Positions 9,918-17,709 of a DNA stretch of 64,000 nucleotides are shown in pieces. The notes under the pieces were generated by a model, which was not told where the DNA came from, did no database searches, and saw only the letters and a list, made by a program, of their open reading frames with translations. Source of the DNA: an uncultured Flavobacteriaceae bacterium (GTDB taxonomy: Bacteria > Bacteroidota > Bacteroidia > Flavobacteriales > Flavobacteriaceae); contig CANKYF010000018.1 of the NCBI GenBank assembly GCA_947487895.1, positions 23,382 to 87,381 of the forward strand, read 5' to 3'. The first letter of the stretch is position 1; each line of letters starts with the position of its first letter. A program made the position numbers and the translations under genes.

Positions 9918-11087
9918 TTATTTTAGTTTTATTATTTTGTTATCTATTTCGTAATTATTTATTGAACTAGATTTCATGATTAATAAAATTTCTTCTATAC
10001 TTTGACGCTTATCTAAAACACCATTAAATTTCACCGATTTTAAATCTGTATTTTCAAAAACAATATCAACATCATACCATCTTGATAGTACTTTCATAAT
10101 GTCTTTTAATGATTTGCCTTCAAAACTAAAAACGCCTCTTTTCCATGAAATCTCTCCTTCTACATCAACATTAGCTACTTTAATAGTATTATTTTCAGTA
10201 TTTAAATTTGATTGTTGATTTGGACTTAGGTTTTGCTTTAAATCGCCATTTGCAATTGCTACTTTACCTTCAACCAATGTGGTTAGAATATTTGTCTCAT
10301 CCTTATAAGCTTTTATGTTAAATTCTGTTCCTATTACTTCAACTTCCTGAAATTGATTCCAAACTTTAAATTTCGAACCTTTATGTGCAGTACTGGGGGA
10401 TACTTCAAAATAGGCTTCACCATAAACAAGTTCTACTTGGCGCGTAGCTCCATCAATAAATGATACTGGATATTTTAGTTGAGATTCAGAATTTAGCCAT
10501 ATTTCAGTGCCGTCTGATAAAATAATATGAAATTGACCGCCTCTAGGTATGGTTAAATAATTATATGTAATCGCTGATGATTTTTGTTTGCCTTGATTAT
10601 ATACTATTTGTTCGTCATTACTAATGGTCGTTTTTGTTTGGTAGGTATTCCCACTTCCTAATGCTATATTAGAACCATCTTCTAAAGTTAAGATTGCTTT
10701 ATCTGTACCTGGTTCAATATTATTTGGTGTTATGGAAATATCATTTACTATTGGGTTAGTATCTGTAGAATTATCGAAGTTGTTACTCCTAAAGAAATAA
10801 CTGGCGGCAAAAATCCCTATAAATACTGCCGCCGCCGTATAACGCCAAACAAGAGTTTTCTTTTTTAATAATTTATTCTCTTGTTGTTCTGCAATCTCTA
10901 GGATATTATCATGAATGCGGTTGGCAACATGCTCTTCCATTTCAGGATATTCATCTAGTAGTTTATAGACCTCGTGAATATGTGGGATTTCAGATAAATC
11001 TTTTGAGGTTTTTAAATAGGTTATGATTTGCTGCACTTCGGCTTGTGAGCATTCACGCTTTATAAATTTTATAAAAAGTTCTTCCAT
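9918..11087 (-). CDS. FecR-family anti-sigma factor (DUF4974 C-terminus)
   Basis: 389 residues from the ATG at 11087; a longer frame from 11135 adds 16 residues that lack family character. The parts are a cytoplasmic helical sigma-binding region (about 1-90), one transmembrane helix (about 94-112, VWRYTAAAVFIGIFAASYFF), the periplasmic FecR beta domain (about 180-290, with IPRGGQFHIILSDGTEIWLNS) and a DUF4974 domain at the end (SLKDIMKVLSRWYDVDIVF) that docks with the STN domain of the transporter. It lies between the ECF sigma gene and susC, as expected for a trans-envelope regulator. Gaps of 285 bp upstream and 212 bp downstream leave room for separate promoters. Confidence 0.93.
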   Translation of the reverse strand: MEELFIKFIKRECSQAEVQQIITYLKTSKDLSEIPHIHEVYKLLDEYPEMEEHVANRIHDNILEIAEQQENKLLKKKTLVWRYTAAAVFIGIFAASYFFRSNNFDNSTDTNPIVNDISITPNNIEPGTDKAILTLEDGSNIALGSGNTYQTKTTISNDEQIVYNQGKQKSSAITYNYLTIPRGGQFHIILSDGTEIWLNSESQLKYPVSFIDGATRQVELVYGEAYFEVSPSTAHKGSKFKVWNQFQEVEVIGTEFNIKAYKDETNILTTLVEGKVAIANGDLKQNLSPNQQSNLNTENNTIKVANVDVEGEISWKRGVFSFEGKSLKDIMKVLSRWYDVDIVFENTDLKSVKFNGVLDKRQSIEEILLIMKSSSINNYEIDNKIIKLK

Positions 11088-11372
11088 TAGTTTTTTAACC
11101 TCTTTACTTTTATGATACACTATGCTACTATACACTTATAATACTCCTGAGACACTTTAGAGTACCATCCTATTTTTCATTTTTTAAATAAAAAAACCTC
11201 ATACTCAATGAATACAAGGCTTAAGCGATTTCATTTATATCAAAAAACAGCTTGATTTTTGTAAAATTGAATTATATTTTCTTTGGGAGAAATAGAAAAT
11301 ATAAGTATAGTTTGAGTTTTATTATTGATATAGATTATATGAAATAGAAACGAATTTAATCGCTTATTTTAA

Positions 11373-11972
11373 TTACATCCAATTACTTGAAAACAGAAGT
11401 AGTGCTAATGCCACATCGTGGTTATTTAATAAAAAATTACGAAGGGTTTCTAAAGCCATACTCATTTGATTGCGAACAGTATTTTGAGATATCCCTAATT
11501 CTTTCGCTATTTCAGCATAATTTTTACCATCGTTACGAGACATCTCGAAAATTAATCGTCTTCGGGGAGGTAATAGGTTTAGTGCCGATTGTTTTATTAT
11601 TTCTAATTCTGCTTCACGAATGTATTTTTCTGTTGAATTAGCTGTTTTTTGACTCTCGTAAAAAATCTCCTCTCTCAGTTTTCTATTATTTGCAGCCTTT
11701 TTTAGAAAAGATATATTTTTATTTCGTGTAATGGTAAATAGATATGATTTAATAGATAAATCTGAATTTAGAGTCTCTCTTTTAACCCATACTTTAAAAA
11801 ATACATCTTGAACAATCTCTTCAGCATAGTCTTTAGAAATTACCATGCTCAAACTAAATCTATATAAATCGTTTCTGTAGGTATCAAACAGTTTGCGGAA
11901 GGCTTTTTCATTCCCTTCCTTTATCTGCTCAATTAATAGCTTTTCAATATGTTTAGTCTTATTATTTTCCAT
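11373..11972 (-). CDS. ECF RNA polymerase sigma factor (PUL-associated)
   Basis: 199 residues. Sigma region 2 lies at about 20-90 (LFDTYRNDLYRFSLSM, AEEIVQDVFFKVW) and region 4 at about 130-180, with the helix-turn-helix YAEIAKELGISQNTVRNQMS. It belongs to the Bacteroidota ECF group that pairs with FecR anti-sigmas. It probably drives susC/susD and the hydrolase genes once released by FecR. The C-terminal tail is short and hydrophobic (LLNNHDVALALLLFSSNW), which may mediate binding to the anti-sigma factor. Confidence 0.95.
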   Translation of the reverse strand: MENNKTKHIEKLLIEQIKEGNEKAFRKLFDTYRNDLYRFSLSMVISKDYAEEIVQDVFFKVWVKRETLNSDLSIKSYLFTITRNKNISFLKKAANNRKLREEIFYESQKTANSTEKYIREAELEIIKQSALNLLPPRRRLIFEMSRNDGKNYAEIAKELGISQNTVRNQMSMALETLRNFLLNNHDVALALLLFSSNWM

Positions 11973-12281
11973 TATTATATGAAATGGAAAGTTGGTTGTT
12001 TTTAGATTTTATCTTAGTTAGTAATAGATTTTTTAATTAAAACCCTATTCAATATTAAACAAATTTTATTGATATTTAATCAAAAAACTAATGAATTACA
12101 CTAAAAAAACACGAACAAATTGTATTATTTGTATTTTTTGAATGATTTTTTTGATAATTTTTAAAAAAACAATAGTATTCAATAACCAAATAAATATTAC
12201 AATTTTGCTTGTTTTTAAATCTACTAACTTTCAATAAAAAGACCTAACAGATCGGGTATCGTTAATAAAAACATCTTAAAA
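11973..12281. other. 309-bp intergenic region between sigma factor and Oar-like receptor
   Basis: It is very AT-rich and has no ORF, clear hairpin terminator or intact TAnnTTTG element on the - strand. It must hold the sigma-gene promoter and the 3' end of the receptor transcript, but I cannot place either. Confidence 0.5.
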
Positions 12282-15200
12282 TTAAAAGTTATACTTAACT
12301 CCTAATTGAGCACGCCATCTAGAATTAAACAAATCTGTTACATAAGGCTCTGTCCCTTCAGGGATATTGAATTGAAATTGAGGCTCGTTGTTTTCAATTC
12401 CTCTAAAATTTAAAAGGCTAAAACTAGAATTCACCACATTAGGCACAAAAACTAAGCGCCCCCAATCTTTATTAATAAAGTTAAATACATTAAGCATATC
12501 AAAAGAAAACAAAACTGCATCTCCATTTTTAAGTTTAAGTCCATATTCTAAATGCATATCTAACTCATGATTCCAAGGAGTTCGCGCTCCATTACGTTCA
12601 GCTAATTGTCCTCTTCTATCTCTTAGATAAGGGTCTTTTTCTATAAAAGCATTTAGACGTTGCCATTGTTCTGCGGCACTAAATGTTACATTTCCGTTAA
12701 TATCTACAATGTCGATAAGATTAATTTCAGAGGCATCTCTGGGGACATAAAGAATATCATTTCTAGAAGATCCGTCTCGGTTTAAATCGCCTTGATATAC
12801 ATATGAAAAAGGGCTCCCCGCTCTACCATTATACAAGAAAGAAATAAATGCTTCTCCTTTTTTTCCAATGTTAAAATTATACGAATGACTACTTACAAAC
12901 TTATGTCTGAGATCAAAATTTGAAAAAGATAAAGATGGATTGTTTCCAAATAAAGCTTGGTTCCATTCAAAATTAGCAGCAGGAGAGCTTCTTACTGTAC
13001 TTGATATATCTTTGCTCTTAGCATAAGTATAGCCTAAATAACCACTATAATTTCCTGCTTGCTTGCTGAGCCCTAGGGTAAGATTATATCTAAATCCTTT
13101 ATTCGTATTAGTTAACAAAAACACATTAGTAAAGTTTGAGTTAATTTTAATAGCATCTCCTGTTTCCAAAAAATAAGCGCGATTATCAGCCCCACTAAAA
13201 CTCCCTAAATTATCTCTTCTATTTATAGATTGAAATAGTAACCCATTCACTACTTCTGTATAAGTTCCTTCAAAATCAATAGTCCATTTACTTGGTAATT
13301 TAGCTTTAAAAGCTATGTTGGTTTTCCAGTCTCGAGGCAAGCTAAAATTAGGATCCAATAAATTAATTTCTGTTAAATTAGATTGCACATTTCTAAGATC
13401 TTCTAAATTTTCGGTAAGCCGAACAGCTTCGTTAGGTCTAATATCAATATTAAAGTAATCTGTTCCCGAAATATACTCGGCATAAGCAAACCATAAATAT
13501 GGGATTCTACCTGAGAAAAGTCCAGTACCCCCTCTAAGTGTAAATTTCCCAGCATCATCTATTTTATAATTAAACCCTAATCTTGGATTTAACTGTGGTT
13601 CTTTTGATATTCTATTATCAAAATGAGCAAACTCTGGAGTATTTCGAACTTCTTCACTAACTGGTAAACGTTTGGTAAGATATTGACCATCAAGCCTAAC
13701 CCCAGCTGTTATTTCTAGTTTTTCGTTTATACGAACATTGTCTTGAAAAAAAGCGGCACCTTCAAAAACACCTATAGTTGCCGAAGGGCGGTTACTTACA
13801 AAATCAAAATCATTGTTATTCACATTATAAACGCCTCTTATACGTGCTGGTCTATCATTTAAAAAGTCATTTAGAGAACGATACTCCCATCTCCCATTCC
13901 AGGCAGAAAGAAACCCATAATCCACATTATGTAATTGCCCAAATACACCAGCAGTAAAATGATGATTACCAACATCAAAAGTGTATGTATCTGCTACCTG
14001 TAGTGTTGAAAAATCGGTATTGTACACCGAAGCTTCTCTATATGTTCCTGCAAATATTCTACTAGCAGACGAAGTAGCAATCTGAATATGAGGAAATACA
14101 CGCCCTTTAAAATCACGATCTTCCTTTACTATATTATACCCAATAGACAGTTTATTAGTATGTCCTGTTTTAAAATTTGATTTTAATTCTACAGCAAGAC
14201 TATTTGCAACACTATTATGTCTATATCCTTGATTTCCGAAATTAAAGAAGGTACTATTCCATTCTAAATTATCGGCAAAACTATTAACATAATTATTACG
14301 AAACGTAAGTTTATGTACTTCTGATAGATTGTAATCTAGTCTAGTAAATAATTTTGTACTAGCTGTTTGTAAATCTGCATTTTGAAAAGCCCCAGGATCA
14401 TAATTATAATCATTTAACAATCTTTCTCTAACCGCTGTAACATCTTCTATAGAAATATTTGATGTACTACTTCCAGGTGCATTTAGCACAGGAAAATTAG
14501 ACAAAGCTTGCTCAAAGTTTACGTAATAAAACAACTTATCTTTTATAATAGCCCCACCAATACCTGCTCCAAATTGAACATCATAAAAAGATGACACTTC
14601 TTGTTCTGCACCACCAGCAAACTCACCAATAAGGTTTTGGTTGTTTCCATAGCCATACAATTCTCTTTTTGTTGTATTTGTTCCATTTTTTGTAACTAAA
14701 TTAATGCTGGCTCCATTAAAATTACCAATACTCACATCAAAAGGAGATAGTTTTACACTTACTTGTTTAACCGCCCCTAAACCAATGGGTTGACTTCGTG
14801 AAAGGCTCCCAGGTGTTCCATTAGCAGAAGAACCTGAAGCTCCACTAGCAGGTTCTTGAAATCCGATAATATCGTTATTAGCAACACCATCTATATTTAA
14901 ATTATTAAATCTATTGCTAGCACCTCCAAAAGAGTTTAAATTATTTTCGGGTAAGTTTTTCGTAAGATCTTGAATGCTTCTATTTATTGTGGGGGTTCTT
15001 TTTATCACTTTACTATTGAGCAAAGTCTCATTTCCACTCTTTTTAGGATTAGATGCTCCTATTATTACTACTTCTTCTAGAGACGTATTCTGTTCAATTA
15101 ATATAAAATCTTTTATTGTAGCACTTCCAAGATTTATAATTATGTTTTTCTCTTGAATGGTTTTATAACCTAAAAAAGACACTTTTACATCGTAGTTATT

Positions 15201-15416
15201 TCCTGGTGGAATATTATTAAACCTATAAAAACCATTTTCTTGCGAAATTGCGCCATAAGCAAAACTTGTTTCTATATCTATTAAAACAATATTAGCAAAT
15301 GGTATTGGTTTGTTATTAATATCTTTTAAGCTGCCCTGTAGGCTTCCTGTTGTTTCTTGAGCGCTAAGAATTATACTAAATGTTAGTAAAAAAAGAGTAT
15401 TTAGAATATATTTCAT
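12282..15416 (-). CDS. Oar-like TonB-dependent outer-membrane receptor
   Basis: 1044 residues. A signal peptide ends in LSAQ (residue 19). A carboxypeptidase-regulatory-like domain follows (about 23-110, LQGSLKDINNKPIPFANIVL), then a plug region (about 115-245), a large barrel and an aromatic C-terminus (QLGVKYNF). It has no STN domain and no DEVVVVGYG SusC signature, so it belongs to the Oar/carboxypeptidase-regulated receptor group rather than SusC. These proteins are large and widespread in Flavobacteriia. Their substrates are mostly unknown; peptide or protein uptake and adhesion have been proposed. It lies upstream of the sigma gene on the same strand, but nothing shows that it belongs to the polysaccharide locus. 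Confidence 0.88.
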   Translation of the reverse strand: MKYILNTLFLLTFSIILSAQETTGSLQGSLKDINNKPIPFANIVLIDIETSFAYGAISQENGFYRFNNIPPGNNYDVKVSFLGYKTIQEKNIIINLGSATIKDFILIEQNTSLEEVVIIGASNPKKSGNETLLNSKVIKRTPTINRSIQDLTKNLPENNLNSFGGASNRFNNLNIDGVANNDIIGFQEPASGASGSSANGTPGSLSRSQPIGLGAVKQVSVKLSPFDVSIGNFNGASINLVTKNGTNTTKRELYGYGNNQNLIGEFAGGAEQEVSSFYDVQFGAGIGGAIIKDKLFYYVNFEQALSNFPVLNAPGSSTSNISIEDVTAVRERLLNDYNYDPGAFQNADLQTASTKLFTRLDYNLSEVHKLTFRNNYVNSFADNLEWNSTFFNFGNQGYRHNSVANSLAVELKSNFKTGHTNKLSIGYNIVKEDRDFKGRVFPHIQIATSSASRIFAGTYREASVYNTDFSTLQVADTYTFDVGNHHFTAGVFGQLHNVDYGFLSAWNGRWEYRSLNDFLNDRPARIRGVYNVNNNDFDFVSNRPSATIGVFEGAAFFQDNVRINEKLEITAGVRLDGQYLTKRLPVSEEVRNTPEFAHFDNRISKEPQLNPRLGFNYKIDDAGKFTLRGGTGLFSGRIPYLWFAYAEYISGTDYFNIDIRPNEAVRLTENLEDLRNVQSNLTEINLLDPNFSLPRDWKTNIAFKAKLPSKWTIDFEGTYTEVVNGLLFQSINRRDNLGSFSGADNRAYFLETGDAIKINSNFTNVFLLTNTNKGFRYNLTLGLSKQAGNYSGYLGYTYAKSKDISSTVRSSPAANFEWNQALFGNNPSLSFSNFDLRHKFVSSHSYNFNIGKKGEAFISFLYNGRAGSPFSYVYQGDLNRDGSSRNDILYVPRDASEINLIDIVDINGNVTFSAAEQWQRLNAFIEKDPYLRDRRGQLAERNGARTPWNHELDMHLEYGLKLKNGDAVLFSFDMLNVFNFINKDWGRLVFVPNVVNSSFSLLNFRGIENNEPQFQFNIPEGTEPYVTDLFNSRWRAQLGVKYNF

Positions 15417-15519
15417 TATATATAATGAATTGATGCTTTTAAATACAAGGAATGCTTATACTTAAAGTAAATTTTTAAATTTTAAATGGATAAAACTGAG
15501 TATTTATACAGACAAAGTA

Positions 15520-16209
15520 TTACTCTGTTCTTATTTGGATAGTAGATGGAATATTTGGTGATCCTTTGTTTAAAATAATATCCCTTAGAAATTGTAGTCT
15601 ATTTAAATTATTATTAAAAAAGATTTTGACATTTATCTTTTGAATAGACTGGATAACACCTCTAAGCACTTTATTGAAGATTGTCTTAAGGGAAAATAGC
15701 TGTATATCTGAATAATAATCAACATCCCTAAGCCTCTGAAGAGTTACACTATTGGAAAGGCTACTTGATATTTCATTAAACAACGTGTCCTTATTCCAAT
15801 TGAAGTTTAGAAATGTATTATAGTTAAAATTATCTTTTGAAATTCCCAACAAATAAAAGCCTCCATCATTGGTTGGACCAATAACTGTATTATCATTCAA
15901 TAAGGCTTTTTTGGCTTGTACAATATGCTTACGTTCTAGTTGAGGACAATCATTACCAATCACAATAATATTATCATATCCTTCTCTATAAATATTTTGT
16001 AAAGCATTTGAGAATCTAGCACCAAAGTCTTTTCCTAATTGTTTAGTTTCATCATAAAAGATGATAGGCAAACCACTCTCCTTTGCTATATTGGTAGTAT
16101 GAATTTGTAATATTGATGCCAAAGATTTTTGAGCTAAAAAAGGCTTATATTTCAGCTCTTCTTCAACAGAACGAGCAAAAACTAATAGCGCTATTTTTTT
16201 ATTTGGCAT
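15520..16209 (-). CDS. TIGR04282/DUF2064 family glycosyltransferase-like protein
   Basis: 229 residues. A GT-A-like fold is suggested by KIALLVFARS at the N-terminus, the acidic motif VIGNDCPQL near residue 90 and IGPTNDGGFYLLGI near residue 115, which together match the DUF2064 (TIGR04282) family. Members resemble nucleotidyl- or glycosyltransferases but few have a proven activity. It is a single gene with about 100 bp on either side, on the - strand, between the Oar-like receptor and the repeat/tRNA region. No partner enzyme is adjacent, so the pathway is unknown. Confidence 0.75.
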   Translation of the reverse strand: MPNKKIALLVFARSVEEELKYKPFLAQKSLASILQIHTTNIAKESGLPIIFYDETKQLGKDFGARFSNALQNIYREGYDNIIVIGNDCPQLERKHIVQAKKALLNDNTVIGPTNDGGFYLLGISKDNFNYNTFLNFNWNKDTLFNEISSSLSNSVTLQRLRDVDYYSDIQLFSLKTIFNKVLRGVIQSIQKINVKIFFNNNLNRLQFLRDIILNKGSPNIPSTIQIRTE

Positions 16210-16336
16210 TGTATGTTTACGGAGTTTAATTTAATAGAAAAATAAGTCGTTCTACTTATTTATAAATTACAGAATAGATGCAATTAATGCAAAAGAAAGT
16301 AGGTTGTAATTGTATTAAAATAAAACACTACTCGTT

Positions 16337-16440
16337 AATTCAAGAAAAAAATGAATCAAGTATTATTATAATTAACTGATTTATTAGGGATTGAATATCC
16401 CTCAAAGCTCCGCTTTGAAAATAAAAAAACTCTGTTTACA
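16337..16440 (-). repeat. 104-bp tandem repeat, copy 1
   Basis: It starts aattcaagaaa and ends with a TTTACA-type segment. It contains two short hairpins, agggat-attca-atccct and caaagc-gga-gctttg (written on the - strand in the opposite order), followed by an A/T tract. It aligns with the next 104 bp with few mismatches; the central 50 bases are identical. Confidence 0.85.
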
Positions 16441-16544
16441 AATTCAAGAAAAGATGAATCAAGTATTATTTATAATTGCTCGGCTTATTAGGGATTGAAT
16501 ATCCCTCAAAGCTCCGCTTTGAAAATAAAAAAACTAAGCTTACA
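16441..16544 (-). repeat. 104-bp tandem repeat, copy 2
   Basis: It is directly adjacent to copy 1 and has the same length and hairpins. A third unit begins at 16545 (aattcaag) but diverges at once into the terminator downstream of tRNA-Arg. Confidence 0.85.
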
Positions 16545-16583
16545 AATTCAAGCGAGCTTGATTTGATACTTAGTTTTTTTATT
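16524..16583 (-). terminator. Bidirectional terminator after tRNA-Arg
   Basis: A 15-bp perfect stem (aataaaaaaactaag at 16524-16538, cttagtttttttatt at 16569-16583) encloses an inner hairpin tcaag-cgag-cttga. A/T tracts on both sides allow termination on either strand. On the - strand it starts seven bases after the tRNA 3' end. Confidence 0.8.
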
Positions 16584-16589
16584 TATTCG

Positions 16590-16663
16590 TGACCCCGGAG
16601 GGATTCAAACCCCCAACCCTCAGAGCCGAAATCTGATGCGCTATTCAGTTGCGCCACGAGGCC
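16590..16663 (-). tRNA. tRNA-Arg (anticodon UCG)
   Basis: 74 nt on the - strand. The acceptor stem pairs GGCCTCG with CGGGGTC, the discriminator base is A and no CCA is encoded. The D stem is GCGC/GCGC. The anticodon stem is TCAGA/TCTGA around loop TTTCGGC, giving anticodon TCG (16627-16629). The T arm contains GGTTTGAATC-type sequence. The 5' end lies one base after the stop codon of the GIY-YIG gene, so its transcript must pass through that gene or start inside it. Confidence 0.95.
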
Positions 16664-16664
16664 A

Positions 16665-16901
16665 TTATATTAGTGTTTTAGTAAATTCTCTACCTATACC
16701 ACTTTTTAAATACTTTTCTCTTATTCTAGCTTCATTTCTTGTTTCAAATAATTCTTTATGAATAACTCTCCAAGGAACATAAGCTTTAGTTGACCTATTT
16801 TGTCTCGAATTATGCTCATACAACCTTCTTTCAAGGTTATTGGTCATCCCTACATAAAACCTTGTAAAATCATCACTATAAAGAACATATACTATATACA
16901 T
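16665..16901 (-). CDS. Small GIY-YIG nuclease-domain protein (UPF0213-like)
   Basis: 78 residues, little more than one GIY-YIG domain. The VYV and YVG strands are at residues 4-18, the conserved arginine pair at 25-26 (LERRLYEH) and the catalytic glutamate at Glu62 (REKYLK). The family cuts DNA or acts on DNA ends; the role of such minimal bacterial forms is unsettled. The stop codon is one base from the tRNA-Arg 5' end, and the start is 16 bases downstream of a 20-bp perfect palindrome that itself abuts a broken tRNA-Arg copy. The dense packing between two tRNA pieces suggests that it came in as a unit. Confidence 0.85.
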   Translation of the reverse strand: MYIVYVLYSDDFTRFYVGMTNNLERRLYEHNSRQNRSTKAYVPWRVIHKELFETRNEARIREKYLKSGIGREFTKTLI

Positions 16902-16917
16902 CTTATTCTTACCGAAA

Positions 16918-16937
16918 CCTGCCTGCCGGCAGGCAGG
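16918..16937. repeat. 20-bp perfect palindrome upstream of the GIY-YIG gene
   Basis: CCTGCCTGCC followed by its exact complement GGCAGGCAGG. It is much more GC-rich than its surroundings. It touches the broken tRNA-Arg copy on one side and lies 16 bases from the GIY-YIG start on the other. Confidence 0.9.
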
Positions 16938-16969
16938 TCTGATATTCTATTCAGTTGCGCCACGAGGCC
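16938..16969 (-). pseudogene. Broken 5' half of a second tRNA-Arg gene
   Basis: It matches the first 32 nt of the intact tRNA-Arg at 29 positions, including 23 identical bases at the 5' end. The three changes turn the 3' strand of the D stem from GCGC to GAAT, so it no longer pairs. Homology stops exactly where the anticodon loop would begin and the palindrome starts. Confidence 0.85.
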
Positions 16970-17004
16970 CTAAATCCCAGACTAAAGGAATTCATTTTAT
17001 AAAT

Positions 17005-17454
17005 CTATGCTAATTTGGCTTTTACAATATTAGAAATGGTTTTACCATCTGCTTGTCCAGCAAGTTGTTTACTTACAAGCCCCATTACTTTACCCATATC
17101 TTTCATTCCTTCTGCACCTACTTGATCTATGGTAGCAACTACTACTTTTTCAATTTCTTCTTCAGATAAAGCTTCTGGTAAAAACTGGCTAATAACTTCT
17201 GCTTCTGCTAATTCTGGAGCAGCTAAATCTTCTCTACTCTGCTCTATAAATAATGCTGCACTATCTTTGCGTTGCTTCACTTGTTTTTGCAATAGTTTAA
17301 GCTCTTGTTCCTCTGTCAACTCATCTCCCGCTCCACTTTCTGTCTTAGCTAATAATATTGCCGATTTTACAGCTCTTAAAGCTGTTAAAGCAGTTTGATC
17401 TTTAGCTTTCATTGCTTCTTTTAAAGCTGTCATTACTTCTTGCTGTAAACTCAT
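17005..17454 (-). CDS. yqeY: GatB/YqeY domain-containing protein
   Basis: 149 residues, the full length of the stand-alone YqeY family: an N-terminal helical bundle (LQQEVMTALKEAMKAKDQTALTALR) and a C-terminal domain ending TISNIVKAKLA, homologous to the tail domain of GatB and related to tRNA-dependent amidotransferases. The molecular role of stand-alone YqeY is not established. It follows ftsZ in the same direction after a terminator, and its leader contains an 8-bp-stem hairpin at 17469-17486. The ATG at 17454 is the only sensible start. Confidence 0.9.
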   Translation of the reverse strand: MSLQQEVMTALKEAMKAKDQTALTALRAVKSAILLAKTESGAGDELTEEQELKLLQKQVKQRKDSAALFIEQSREDLAAPELAEAEVISQFLPEALSEEEIEKVVVATIDQVGAEGMKDMGKVMGLVSKQLAGQADGKTISNIVKAKLA

Positions 17455-17468
17455 AGTTTTAAATTTTA

Positions 17469-17486
17469 GTCCCGATAGTTATCGGG
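17469..17486. repeat. Small palindrome in the yqeY leader
   Basis: tcccgata-gt-tatcggga has 8-bp arms and lies 15 bases upstream of the yqeY start. It could affect translation of yqeY or be a dispersed palindrome. I cannot tell which. Confidence 0.6.
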
Positions 17487-17529
17487 ATGCGAAGATAAGA
17501 AATAGATACATAAAACAGCTTGTTTGAGA

Positions 17530-17610
17530 TTCCTGTTTTCACTTCGACTCCGCACTTCGGCAAGCTCAGTGTGACACTCAGTGGCCACACAGGAATGACT
17601 GTTTCAAAGG
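17530..17610. repeat. Dispersed repeat with core acttcgactccgc, copy 1
   Basis: It carries acttcgactccgc, caagctcagt and tgacactcagtg segments, which recur at 28627-28706 and partly at 32526-32570. It is flanked by an inverted pair attcctgt / acaggaat. It is richer in GC than the surrounding DNA and lies between ftsZ and yqeY. Confidence 0.7.
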
Positions 17611-17654
17611 TACCCTCGAGTTTATAGGCTCGAGGAATTATTTTCAAAATTAAA

Positions 17655-17686
17655 AACCCGAAAAGCTAATTGAAACTTTTCGGGTT
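17655..17686 (-). terminator. Terminator downstream of ftsZ
   Basis: An 11-bp stem (aacccgaaaag / cttttcgggtt) with a 10-base loop is followed on the - strand by TTTTTAATTTT. It starts 24 bases after the ftsZ stop and closes the dcw cluster. Confidence 0.85.
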
Positions 17687-17709
17687 AAAAAATTAAATAT
17701 TCATTAGTG

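Larger units (their letters stand above)
16632..16969 (-). mobile_element. Candidate minimal mobile unit: GIY-YIG gene and palindrome bracketed by a tRNA-Arg duplication
   Basis: The 5' 32 nt of tRNA-Arg occur twice in the same orientation (16632-16663 intact, 16938-16969 broken), 306 bp apart, with the palindrome and GIY-YIG gene between. The layout fits insertion at the anticodon-loop edge with restoration of the tRNA, or a duplication. There is no integrase or transposase. Mobility is inference. Confidence 0.45.

Noticed and set aside
11210..11372. Inverted repeat taagcgatt / aatcgctta between FecR and the sigma gene
   Set aside because: The arms are about 130 bp apart with only partial further pairing in AT-rich DNA; too weak to call an operator.
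16337..16544. Possible CRISPR-like array
   Set aside because: Only two full 104-bp copies, directly adjacent, with no unique spacers and no cas genes.
16938..16969. Second functional tRNA gene
   Set aside because: Only the 5' half is present and the D stem is disrupted; no anticodon or 3' acceptor strand follows.
17459..17647. 62-codon frame in the ftsZ-yqeY spacer
   Set aside because: It is made mostly of the dispersed repeat and a palindrome; no conserved protein features.
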